Below, in pieces: positions 1-9,284 of a DNA stretch of 33,354 nucleotides. The DNA comes from an uncultured Sulfurovum sp. (GTDB lineage: Bacteria; Campylobacterota; Campylobacteria; Campylobacterales; Sulfurovaceae). Numbering within the stretch: the first letter of the stretch is position 1; the number at the start of each line of letters is the position of its first letter. The notes beneath the pieces were generated by a model, which was not told the origin of the DNA, searched no databases, and worked only from the letters and a program-made list of their open reading frames with translations. A program made the translations under genes and the position numbers. The DNA is taken from contig CACVAU010000050.1 of assembly GCA_902727915.1 (NCBI GenBank), positions 16,224-49,577 of the forward strand, in the 5' to 3' direction.

Positions 1-228
1 ATTGAACCTATACAGATGTTGTATTTAAATCTATTTCTAGCCTTTGGAACAACAGAAGCCAATAATATTGAACCTATACAGATGTTGTATTTAAATTCTG
101 TTAATAACCTATTAACACAACTGTTAATTACCATTGAACCTATACAGATGTTGTATTTAAATTCAAGAAGCATTAAGTCTATTTCAAAAAGCATACACAT
201 TGAACCTATACAGATGTTGTATTTAAAT

Positions 229-396
229 TTGAAAAAAGACCAACTAGACAATGTAGAAAATTTAATTGAACCTATACAGATGTTGTATTTAAATAGAAGA
301 CCCATTTAGCAAACGTTTTATTGTTCCATTATTGAACCTATACAGATGTTGTATTTAAATTTGAAAAAAGACCAACTAGACAATGTAGAAAATTTA
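229..396 (+). repeat. Duplicated spacer pair (229-264 and 361-396)
   Basis: The spacers at 229-264 and 361-396 are the same 36 bases (they begin TTGAAAAAAGACC and end GAAAATTTA). They are separated by repeat, one different spacer (295-330) and repeat. Identical boundaries point to recombination between repeats or to repeated uptake of the same protospacer. Confidence 0.93.
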
Positions 397-3300
397 ATTG
401 AACCTATACAGATGTTGTATTTAAATTGATTTTGCTTACTACAAAAAAGACAAATCAAAGTTATTGAACCTATACAGATGTTGTATTTAAATTTAGGAAG
501 ATGGATAAGATATAACGATGGTAGTCTAATTGAACCTATACAGATGTTGTATTTAAATACGATTAAAGAATATGCAAATATCACAACTAGCCGAATTGAA
601 CCTATACAGATGTTGTATTTAAATAGAACAAGCCTAAGTTAGAAGTTAACAAAGTCCACCATTGAACCTATACAGATGTTGTATTTAAATTGGATTGAGA
701 AAAATCTTCAGCTACTTTTTGAGCCAATTGAACCTATACAGATGTTGTATTTAAATCCAACTGGTGGAGCGTTAGGGGCAGTTACAGAAAAAATTGAACC
801 TATACAGATGTTGTATTTAAATGGAATTGTTTTGATTGATGCTCTTCGTTCAGAGCTTATTGAACCTATACAGATGTTGTATTTAAATGTTGCCTTACTT
901 TCTTCTTTTTTTCTGCTTTGTTCATTGAACCTATACAGATGTTGTATTTAAATAGGAGAGAAGAATTATTTGTGTATGCCCCATTAGAGGATTGAACCTA
1001 TACAGATGTTGTATTTAAATCCGATTGCTACAATGTCTTCACCTTCTTCCGTGGCATTGAACCTATACAGATGTTGTATTTAAATGCTTTAAACAATGCG
1101 TTAAAGAATGTTCCAAAAGATTGAACCTATACAGATGTTGTATTTAAATCGTGGTGACAAAGACGCAATCATAAGATTATCGGAAGATTGAACCTATACA
1201 GATGTTGTATTTAAATTATGATGAGGTTACTCTAAATGCTCCAAATCCACCCCATTGAACCTATACAGATGTTGTATTTAAATGGTGCTGATTGAGGAAA
1301 AATATCAATTTCTAAATCATTGAACCTATACAGATGTTGTATTTAAATACGCGTGGGGTAGGCTCAAATAACATTCATGTGCATATTGAACCTATACAGA
1401 TGTTGTATTTAAATAGCTACAAATAAAAACACTTCTCAAAGTGTTAAGGAAATTGAACCTATACAGATGTTGTATTTAAATAGCTCAACAGGTGTAACAG
1501 TAAGTGGTGCAAACCATTGAACCTATACAGATGTTGTATTTAAATTAGGTAAACCAAAGTATACTTACCAGCCTTGGTGGTATTGAACCTATACAGATGT
1601 TGTATTTAAATGGTGGATTCGATAGACACGGTTTTTATTTAGCTACTGATTGAACCTATACAGATGTTGTATTTAAATTCTCTACTATTTGCATGCTCTA
1701 TCTCCTACTAATTTATTGAACCTATACAGATGTTGTATTTAAATATTACACTTGGCAGATAGAACCTTTCAGAAAAAAATTGAACCTATACAGATGTTGT
1801 ATTTAAATTCAAAAGAATTTAGGGATTTAGCTATCAAAGAAGATTGAACCTATACAGATGTTGTATTTAAATATATTCAATAGCAATGATATTAGCATCT
1901 ACAAATAATTGAACCTATACAGATGTTGTATTTAAATTTAATTAATGGAGAAGAAGAAAATGAACACAATAAATTGAACCTATACAGATGTTGTATTTAA
2001 ATTGAACTACAAAGGGAAGAAAGAGGGGGATGTTACATTGAACCTATACAGATGTTGTATTTAAATCCACTTATATTACTTCGTACTTGTTCGCCTTGTT
2101 CTATTGAACCTATACAGATGTTGTATTTAAATTTTAAGTATTGATATACTTTATCAACTGAATTAATCATTGAACCTATACAGATGTTGTATTTAAATGC
2201 TGACTTACTGGAGCAACAAGAAGAAACAGCCGAATTGAACCTATACAGATGTTGTATTTAAATATGATTGATGCTAAATCAATATCGTCATAATTTGTGA
2301 TTGAACCTATACAGATGTTGTATTTAAATGCATAACAGCCCTCTGAACCCTTGTTAAACTTGTTTATTGAACCTATACAGATGTTGTATTTAAATTTACT
2401 GGATAAAACATAGTTCATCCAATCAAGTGCTATTGAACCTATACAGATGTTGTATTTAAATGTGTTATTGTCTTTTGCTGATATGTATATTTTATCATTG
2501 AACCTATACAGATGTTGTATTTAAATTATTCTTCTAGCCTTGTTAAATAATCATGCAAAAAAATTGAACCTATACAGATGTTGTATTTAAATTTAACTTC
2601 CTCTATGCCTCTTGTTAAAGTATAAAGTATTGAACCTATACAGATGTTGTATTTAAATTCATGTTCAGCCAGTTCAATGTAACGCATAGTTTATTGAACC
2701 TATACAGATGTTGTATTTAAATTGGCTAGGCTCTCTGATAAAACAGAGTAGCAACTATTGAACCTATACAGATGTTGTATTTAAATCATAGTTTAAGTTT
2801 CCACGTAATGCAGAATGCTCAATTGAACCTATACAGATGTTGTATTTAAATTAGTACGGACTCATAATGTCGAATCCTGATGTGCTTATTGAACCTATAC
2901 AGATGTTGTATTTAAATAAGCATGGTTGGAAGCCAATGTTTTAGCAGGAAACTATTGAACCTATACAGATGTTGTATTTAAATTAAGGTAAGTCTAAGTT
3001 AACACTCTCACCATTTTATTGAACCTATACAGATGTTGTATTTAAATTTCTTTAGTTCTGTGTAAACGTAATGAGATTGAAAAAATTGAACCTATACAGA
3101 TGTTGTATTTAAATGTGGCTATGGTGGCTACGGTGCATGAATTCGGTTCATTGAACCTATACAGATGTTGTATTTAAATCGTGTCATCTCCTATTACTGT
3201 TGGAATCATATAGGTATTGAACCTATACAGATGTTGTATTTAAATTGTCCTTTTTTACTTCTTTAAGGACTTTACTTTTTTATTGAACCTATACAGATGT

Positions 3301-4724
3301 TGTATTTAAATTAGGTCTGGTGGATGGTTTAGAAGTTCTAAAACGTATTGAACCTATACAGATGTTGTATTTAAATCTTTCATACTTTTCTCTAATTTCT
3401 GCCCAAGTTGTCATTGAACCTATACAGATGTTGTATTTAAATTTTCCAAGTATGCCTGCTATAACAATTGAATTCTCAATTGAACCTATACAGATGTTGT
3501 ATTTAAATATCTCTGATTTAATGTTGACGATGAAGCATAAGAATATTGAACCTATACAGATGTTGTATTTAAATCAAATAGAGCAAAATAGATAGCCACG
3601 TTTGCCGTTATTGAACCTATACAGATGTTGTATTTAAATCTTAAATCTTTTGGCAATATAAATGCAAAAAGTGCAATTGAACCTATACAGATGTTGTATT
3701 TAAATCTATCTGTTTCTCCCGGTTGAAACTCATGATCTGCCATTGAACCTATACAGATGTTGTATTTAAATACTCTTTAATAGATGAAAGTTTTAAATTT
3801 GGTATCATTGAACCTATACAGATGTTGTATTTAAATGAACAATGCGAAGAGTACCCCTGAGAAAGAAGAGCATTGAACCTATACAGATGTTGTATTTAAA
3901 TTCGAGCAAAGAGAGGTCTAAGCCCCCTACAAACTCCATTGAACCTATACAGATGTTGTATTTAAATAAGATTGTCGGTTCTTCATTTTCTTCTGTTCCA
4001 AAGATTGAACCTATACAGATGTTGTATTTAAATTCACTTCTAACGGTAGTATCAATAAAATTAAACAAAATTGAACCTATACAGATGTTGTATTTAAATG
4101 CAAGTGAGATAGTGGAAACTTACACGGCTTTAGTTGATTGAACCTATACAGATGTTGTATTTAAATTTTATTGATAACTTTTATACAGAACAGGAACAAT
4201 CATTGAACCTATACAGATGTTGTATTTAAATAAGATGTTAAGAAAAAGTATACTCCCATAGACATTATTGAACCTATACAGATGTTGTATTTAAATCTAC
4301 GGCTCTTGTTTTTTATCTTGAAATCAGCAAGATTGAACCTATACAGATGTTGTATTTAAATAAATCTACTTTCTGATGCTGATAGTTTGGGAGCTAAATT
4401 GAACCTATACAGATGTTGTATTTAAATAGTATGCTTCTTTTGTTTTTGTTTCATGTTTTACCATTGAACCTATACAGATGTTGTATTTAAATGCCATAGA
4501 AAACATTGTGGAGGGTTCTAAAAATGGTGATTGAACCTATACAGATGTTGTATTTAAATTCTTTACTATGCTTAAGTAAAGCATTAACACGTTCATTGAA
4601 CCTATACAGATGTTGTATTTAAATGTAGATGTCCAAGGTGACCACTTTTGGTATGAGGTATTGAACCTATACAGATGTTGTATTTAAATTGCTAAAAAGA
4701 AGCTGTGGAAGATGATTGAAACTA

Positions 4725-5358
4725 ATTGAACCTATACAGATTGTTGTATTTAAATAAGAGACCATTACCAATAACAGTACAGTTGATAGAGATTGAACCT
4801 ATACAGATTGTTGTATTTAAATCTTATTGATGACAGTGCTACATCAGCAACTAAAGTATATTGAACCTATACAGATTGTTGTATTTAAATGGCAACAGGA
4901 GACGAACGCATAGACGTAGACCACAATTGAACCTATACAGATTGTTGTATTTAAATTTGAATTCTTCCTTTAAAAAACATCGTCAGGGTCAGATTGAACC
5001 TATACAGATTGTTGTATTTAAATTAATGATTGATGAGGAATTGCCTCTTGGTTCAGCAGATTGAACCTATACAGATTGTTGTATTTAAATAGTCTTTCTT
5101 TCTAATCAAGCTTAAAACAGAAAATTATTGAACCTATACAGATTGTTGTATTTAAATCAGTTTCCTGTAGGGAGATACTCCACAAAAGTACCAATTGAAC
5201 CTATACAGATTGTTGTATTTAAATAAGAGACCATTACCAATAACAGTACAGTTGATAGAGATTGAACCTATACAGATTGTTGTATTTAAATTTGCTGACA
5301 TCTACTCTTATCGTTTCAAACATTCCTATTGAACCTATACAGATTGTTGTATTTAAAT
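4725..5358 (+). repeat. Leader-distal block of ten 31-bp variant CRISPR repeats
   Basis: Repeats starting at 4725, 4792, 4860, 4926, 4993, 5060, 5127, 5194, 5261 and 5328 all carry one extra T (CAGATTGTTG instead of CAGATGTTG). None of the 72 repeats to the left has it. The change is all-or-none at one point in the array. The final repeat (5328-5358) is complete and shows no terminal degeneration. Confidence 0.95.
4756..5260 (+). repeat. Duplicated spacer pair in the 31-bp-repeat block (4756-4791 and 5225-5260)
   Basis: Spacers 4756-4791 and 5225-5260 are identical over 36 bases (they begin AAGAGACCATTACC and end GTTGATAGAG). Six other spacers lie between them. Both copies sit next to 31-bp repeats, so the duplication belongs to the older part of the array. 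Confidence 0.93.
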
Positions 5359-5369
5359 GTTTTATGGGT

Positions 5370-6275
5370 TTATTTTTTACTGAGTTCTAAAACTCTCTTA
5401 TAAAAATATTCCCCTTTGATATTCTCTTCTCCATTAACTGCAATAATCTCTAAATATTTAATTAAAGAATCTTTTACATTTTTAGCTATAAACTTATGAA
5501 AAACTTCTTTATTATCTTCTGTTTGAGTAGTCTCTAAACTTTTATAATATTCATCTCTTAACGTATTTTGACTTGAAATATTAGTTATAGGAAAACCATG
5601 TTGAAGTAAAATTAAATTCATAAGTAATCTTGAAGTTCTACCATTGCCATCAACAAAAGGGTGTATGGTGACTAGTCGTTCATGTATCTCTGCTGATAAA
5701 ATTACAGGGTTTAATTTCTTATTCTCTTCATAAAATTTAAAGAAATTTTCTATCAAACTGTCAACTTGTAAAAATGTAGGTGGTTTATGAGCTGAACCAC
5801 TAATCATGACATCTACATTTCGAAATTTACCAGCATTTTGAATATCAATATTTTTTAGGATTAAGTGATGAATATCTAAAAGTACTCTTTTATCAAAGTC
5901 TATTTCATTTTTAACTAAGTTTTTGATGTAATCAATGGCTTCCTTATGGTTCACTATTTCAAAATGTTCCCTAAGAGATTTACCACCAATAGTTACTCCC
6001 TTATTTAAAACTAAAGAAGTTTCTTGAAGGGTTAAAGTATTTCCTTCAATTCCTGTACTATCATAAGTAAAAACTTCATCTAAATATTGGTCTAGTTTCT
6101 CAATATGCCTACCCTCTAAAGGTCTAAAACTCTCTAATGATTTCTTTAAATCATCAATTTGTTCTAATATAACATCTAAACTTTCACTATTAGAATAAAG
6201 GTTTGATAATTTAAAAGTACCATCTTTAATAATAGCCGTAATTAATTTTAAAAACGCTTCTTTTGTATCAGACAT
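5370..6275 (-). CDS. fic: Fic-domain protein (probable AMP-transferase, class II architecture)
   Basis: A 301-residue protein with a full Fic core. The catalytic signature HPFVDGNGR is at residues 205-213 (catalytic His205, anion-binding loop DGNG), and the flap region GKFRNVDVMISG is at about 149-160. The N-terminal stretch contains S73-TGI-E77-G78-N79, which fits the inhibitory-helix motif [S/T]xxxE[G/N] of class II Fic proteins, where the Glu blocks productive ATP binding. Family knowledge: such proteins usually transfer AMP from ATP to a hydroxyl side chain of a target, often a self-regulated bacterial protein. The target here is unknown. A purine-rich ribosome site (AAGAAG) precedes the ATG. 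The stop lies 12 bp from the last CRISPR repeat and the gene runs convergently with the array. A helix-turn-helix remnant overlaps its start. No separate antitoxin gene is seen, consistent with built-in inhibition. Confidence 0.93.
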   Translation of the reverse strand: MSDTKEAFLKLITAIIKDGTFKLSNLYSNSESLDVILEQIDDLKKSLESFRPLEGRHIEKLDQYLDEVFTYDSTGIEGNTLTLQETSLVLNKGVTIGGKSLREHFEIVNHKEAIDYIKNLVKNEIDFDKRVLLDIHHLILKNIDIQNAGKFRNVDVMISGSAHKPPTFLQVDSLIENFFKFYEENKKLNPVILSAEIHERLVTIHPFVDGNGRTSRLLMNLILLQHGFPITNISSQNTLRDEYYKSLETTQTEDNKEVFHKFIAKNVKDSLIKYLEIIAVNGEENIKGEYFYKRVLELSKK

Positions 6276-6414
6276 TTTTGCTTCTTTTATAAAATATTAA
6301 CTTTTTCATTAGTTTACTAAGTTTAGCATCTTGACCATTAAAGAATCTAGTAACAGTTTTATTAACTGATTTGGAAAGTTTAGCAATATTAATTAAATTT
6401 TTATTAATTTTTAA
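6268..6414 (-). pseudogene. Probable remnant of an XRE-like helix-turn-helix gene overlapping the fic start
   Basis: Reading the minus strand upstream of fic gives about 48 open codons with no usable ATG, GTG or TTG near their beginning. They include IAKLSKSVNKTVTRFF followed by NGQDAKLSKLMKKL. The pattern KLS..VN.TVTRFFNG.D.KLS.L resembles the recognition helix and following helix of XRE-type repressors and antitoxins (for example VSRSTISRFENG). The frame ends at a TGA eight bases inside the fic ORF (overlap at 6268-6275), as is usual for translationally coupled genes. I see no N-terminal half, so it looks like a decayed or truncated regulator of fic. It could instead be a chance open frame in AT-rich DNA. 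Confidence 0.35.
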
Positions 6415-6453
6415 TTATAGTTTATTTATATATAAAATATTAAAGGATATGAA

Positions 6454-6843
6454 ATGTCAAAAATTAGAAGAATATTAGAAATTTTATTTGAAAAAAAAGA
6501 AAAAAAGATGAATACTGTTGAAGAAACGGTTAAAGATACTGAATACAAAATCATTAATAAAAAGCATAAAAGAAATTATATAACAGTTGAAGAATTAGCA
6601 AAATATTTTGATCTTAAAGAAGATGAATTAAATCAAATTTTTCAAACATTGGGTTGGTCAAGAGAAGAAAAAGGGTGGATGCTTATGACAGATTTGGGTA
6701 AATATTATGGTGCAAAAGAGTGTTATGATAACAAAACTAAAATGAAATATTTAAAATGGCATCAGTCAGTTAGAAGCAGTTCTCAACTTATTAAAACTGT
6801 GCAAGAATTAACATATAATGAACCGTTGGAGATTGCCAGTTAG
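6454..6843 (+). CDS. Hypothetical protein with a possible winged-helix (phage antirepressor C-terminal-like) domain
   Basis: A 129-residue protein starting at an ATG preceded by AAAGGA. The first 20 residues are Lys/Glu-rich and probably helical. Residues about 42-95 read YITVEELAKYFDLKEDELN, then QIFQTLGWSREEKGWMLM and TDLGKYYGAKECYD. This order (short helix, putative recognition helix, beta turn with a Trp, then LGK.Y) resembles the small winged-helix domain at the C terminus of phage antirepressors (KilAC-like) and of some nuclease-associated proteins. I do not recognise the family with certainty. The gene stands alone between fic (divergent) and fmt. Its codon use is more A-rich than fmt, consistent with an accessory gene. 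There is no signal peptide or membrane segment. Confidence 0.6.
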   Translation: MSKIRRILEILFEKKEKKMNTVEETVKDTEYKIINKKHKRNYITVEELAKYFDLKEDELNQIFQTLGWSREEKGWMLMTDLGKYYGAKECYDNKTKMKYLKWHQSVRSSSQLIKTVQELTYNEPLEIAS

Positions 6844-6936
6844 CTTATATAAAAAAATAATTTTTTTGATAAACACACTTTCCCATTTACTCTACTTTTA
6901 GCTATACTTCCAACAAATTAAAATGAGGAGAAATAG

Positions 6937-7848
6937 TTGAAAAAAATAGTTTACATGGGAACACCTCATTATGCAAAAGAGATACTCCAAACTTTAATAG
7001 AGGATGAACAAATTGAAATTCCTTTGGTATTTTCTCAACCCGACAGAAAGGCAGGTCGAAAGGGTGAATTAAAAGCACCAGAAGTTAAAGCTTTGGCAGA
7101 AAAACATGCTTTAAAAATCTTACAACCGGAAAAGCTTTCAGATGAAGGTGTTTATGAAGCCATTGTAGAAGCAAAGCCAGACTTTATTGTGGTGGCTGCT
7201 TTTGGTCAACTCTTACCTAAAAGTATTTTAGACATTGCTCCTTGTATCAATTTACATGCCTCTTTACTTCCTCAATATCGAGGTGCTAGTCCTGTGCAGC
7301 AATCACTTCTTCATGCTGATGAATTTACAGGAGTTACAGCCATGTTGATGGAAGAGGGTTTAGATTCAGGACCGATTTTAGGCTATCGGTATTTTAAAAT
7401 TCCCAAAACTATGTTGTTACCAGAATTGATGAATAGATTAAGTGCTGATGCTTGTTCTTTGACTACCGATATTATTCATCGATTTGAGAGCATAGAACCT
7501 ATGGAACAAAATCGAGCGATGGCAACATATTGTAAAAAAATTAAAAAAACTGATGGGTTAGTTAACTTTGAATCAGCTTCAGATTTTTATGATAAATACA
7601 GAGCTTTCGAAGGCTGGCCTGGTATTTTTGTTGAAGGAGGAATGAAGATTAAAGAAGTTACTTTTCTTGAAAAAGAGAGCCAAAATAGTGTGGGGGAAAT
7701 CTTAGCTATTAAGAAAGCATCCGTCATTATTGGTTGTGCAAAAGGTTCATTAGAGATTGCTGTACTTCAACCACCTTCTAAAAAAGCTGTAAATGCAAAA
7801 GCCTATTGTGTTGGTAGAGGATTAAAAGTTGGAAGTTCTTTACTTTGA
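6937..7848 (+). CDS. fmt: Methionyl-tRNA formyltransferase
   Basis: Formylates the amino group of Met on initiator tRNA using 10-formyl-tetrahydrofolate, giving fMet-tRNA for translation initiation in the cytoplasm. The 303-residue length is normal. The N-terminal Rossmann-like formyltransferase domain carries the catalytic set Asn105, His107 and Asp143, the SLLPxYRG loop at 109-115, and the folate-site motif QPDRKAGR at 34-41. The C-terminal OB-like domain follows from about residue 205. The start is TTG at 6937, supported by AGGAG six bases upstream and by alignment of MKKIVYMGTP with the family N terminus. It is the first gene of fmt-birA-parA-parB, a conserved Campylobacterota arrangement, and it overlaps birA by 20 bp. 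Confidence 0.97.
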   Translation: MKKIVYMGTPHYAKEILQTLIEDEQIEIPLVFSQPDRKAGRKGELKAPEVKALAEKHALKILQPEKLSDEGVYEAIVEAKPDFIVVAAFGQLLPKSILDIAPCINLHASLLPQYRGASPVQQSLLHADEFTGVTAMLMEEGLDSGPILGYRYFKIPKTMLLPELMNRLSADACSLTTDIIHRFESIEPMEQNRAMATYCKKIKKTDGLVNFESASDFYDKYRAFEGWPGIFVEGGMKIKEVTFLEKESQNSVGEILAIKKASVIIGCAKGSLEIAVLQPPSKKAVNAKAYCVGRGLKVGSSLL

Positions 7849-8464
7849 GAGTTTGGGGTCAACCCAAACATATTTATTAGAAGCATTAAAGAAAAAAAAA
7901 CTTAATGTACCCATTTGTGTTATGGCAAAAGAACAAACAGCTGGTATAGGAAGTCGTGAAAACTCATGGGAAGGTGGTGAAGGGAACTTATTTTTTTCTT
8001 TTGCTGTGCCATTAGAAGAGTTACCTAAAGATTTACCTTTAAGTTCAGCTTCTATCTATTTTTCTTTTATTATGCGAGAAGTCATACAAAAGTATGATAA
8101 TTCAGTTTGGTTAAAATGGCCTAACGATTTGTACCAAGATACGCATAAAATTGGTGGAACAATAACAAAAAAAATGGATAATATTCTTGTCTGTGGTATG
8201 GGCATAAATTTACAAAAAAATTCAAATCTCTTTAAAGCACTAAATCTCCATGTTGAGCCAATATTTTTGTTAGAAGACTATTTAGATAGCTTAAAATCGT
8301 ACCCAAAATGGAAGCAAATTTTTAGTCAATATAGGATAGAATTTGAAAGAAGTAAAGAATATTTTACACATATTGAGGGCGATAAAAAATCCCTTAAAAA
8401 CGCTATTCTATCGGAAGATGGATCACTAATAATTGAAAAAAAGAGAGTATATAGTATAAGATGA
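7829..8464 (+). CDS. birA: Biotin-[acetyl-CoA carboxylase] ligase, minimal single-domain form
   Basis: Activates biotin with ATP and attaches it to the biotin carboxyl carrier protein of acetyl-CoA carboxylase. Seen in the 211-residue product: the biotin-binding KWPND motif at 96-100, KIGG at 107-110, and CGMGINL at about 122-128. The adenylate-binding loop normally written GRGRRGR is present only as a divergent AGIGSRENSW at about 39-48. There is no N-terminal DNA-binding domain, so it is a ligase and not a BirA-type repressor. The C-terminal domain is very short. The start is TTG at 7829 inside fmt, with AGAGG nine bases upstream. The end overlaps parA by ATGA, indicating translational coupling. 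Confidence 0.9.
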   Translation: MEVLYFESLGSTQTYLLEALKKKKLNVPICVMAKEQTAGIGSRENSWEGGEGNLFFSFAVPLEELPKDLPLSSASIYFSFIMREVIQKYDNSVWLKWPNDLYQDTHKIGGTITKKMDNILVCGMGINLQKNSNLFKALNLHVEPIFLLEDYLDSLKSYPKWKQIFSQYRIEFERSKEYFTHIEGDKKSLKNAILSEDGSLIIEKKRVYSIR

Positions 8465-9282
8465 GTGAAGTAATTACAATAGCAAATCAAAAAGGTGGAG
8501 TAGGTAAGACAACAACAGCTGTCAATCTTGCTGCTGCCTTGGCACAAAGTGGTAAAAAAGTTCTTTTAATTGACGCAGATCCTCAAACCAATGCAACGAC
8601 CAGTTTAGGTTTTAATCGTAATGATTATGAGTATAATATTTATCATGTACTTATTGGTATTAAGAAGATGTCAGAGGTTATATTACATTCAAAATTTAAG
8701 AACCTTGATATGGTTCCAGCCAATATTGGACTAGTAGGTGTTGAAAAAGAGTTTTATGACCCAAATAAAAAGAACCGAGAATTACTTTTAAAGAGAGCTA
8801 TTAAACCTATAAAAGAGAAGTATGATTATATCATTGTTGATTCTCCTCCTGCTTTGGGTCCTATTACCATTAATTCATTAGGTGCTGCTGATTCGGTAAT
8901 TATTCCTATTCAATGTGAATTTTTTGCATTAGAAGGTCTGGCACAACTTTTAAATACCATTAATTTACTTAAAAAGTCTATTAATCCTAAGTTAACAATT
9001 AAAGGATTTTTACCAACCATGTATTCAAGTCAAAATAACCTTTCCAAGCAAGTCCTAGAAGATCTTTCTCATCATTTTCAAGATAAGCTATTTTTAACTA
9101 AAAAGAAAGAAGTATTAATTGTGCCTAGAAATATTAAAATTGCAGAGAGTCCAAGTTATGGTAAACCTGTAACCGAATATGCAAAAAAGTCCAAAGGGGC
9201 TGCTGCTTATGTTGATTTGGCAAAAAGCATTGTTAAAAAAACCAATACAGATAAAAAAATAAATGAAGATAGGGTGAGATAG
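8461..9282 (+). CDS. parA: Chromosome-partitioning ATPase ParA/Soj
   Basis: A 273-residue deviant-Walker P-loop ATPase that binds DNA nonspecifically and moves ParB-parS complexes apart. The N terminus shows the ParA-type Walker A KGGVGKTT at residues 11-18, with the signature lysine K11. The Walker A' segment VLLIDADPQTNAT is at about 34-46, and the hydrophobic Walker B strand YDYIIVDSPPALG is at about 120-132. It has no N-terminal HTH, so it is the small chromosomal Soj type. It starts with ATG overlapping the birA stop by 4 bp, and parB follows after 2 bp. The two are one transcription unit. Confidence 0.97.
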   Translation: MSEVITIANQKGGVGKTTTAVNLAAALAQSGKKVLLIDADPQTNATTSLGFNRNDYEYNIYHVLIGIKKMSEVILHSKFKNLDMVPANIGLVGVEKEFYDPNKKNRELLLKRAIKPIKEKYDYIIVDSPPALGPITINSLGAADSVIIPIQCEFFALEGLAQLLNTINLLKKSINPKLTIKGFLPTMYSSQNNLSKQVLEDLSHHFQDKLFLTKKKEVLIVPRNIKIAESPSYGKPVTEYAKKSKGAAAYVDLAKSIVKKTNTDKKINEDRVR

Positions 9283-9284
9283 TT

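Larger units (their letters stand above)
1..5358 (+). CRISPR. Large CRISPR array, 82 repeats / 81 spacers, type I-B-like repeat, left end outside window
   Basis: Repeats start at 1, 67, 133, 199 and so on at 64-68 bp periods up to 5328. I counted 72 repeats of 30 bp (starts 1 to 4660) and 10 of 31 bp (starts 4725 to 5328), with 34-37 bp spacers. The repeat begins ATTGAACC and ends GTATTTAAAT and is otherwise essentially invariant. Clostridial type I-B repeats have the same two ends, and there the last eight bases (ATTTAAAT) become the crRNA 5' tag. By that analogy transcription is on the + strand, the leader is left of the window and the oldest spacers are on the right. The window opens exactly on a repeat, so the array probably continues leftward. 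No cas gene is visible, so the subtype is an inference from the repeat only. The array itself is certain. Confidence 0.98.

Noticed and set aside
16..5064. Open frames of 60-100 codons within 16-5064, repeatedly encoding IEPIQMLYLN or FKYNICIGSI
   Set aside because: They are translations of the CRISPR repeat. The peptides recur with the repeat period and have no independent coding signal.
5370..6275. fic considered as a CRISPR-associated gene because it borders the array
   Set aside because: Fic proteins are not Cas proteins. The gene lies at the leader-distal end on the opposite strand, and nothing else in the patch is cas-like.
6846..6865. A-run/T-run hairpin after the 129-residue gene as a terminator
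   Set aside because: The stem would be only A-T pairs, with no GC core, in a very AT-rich gap. It is too weak to call.
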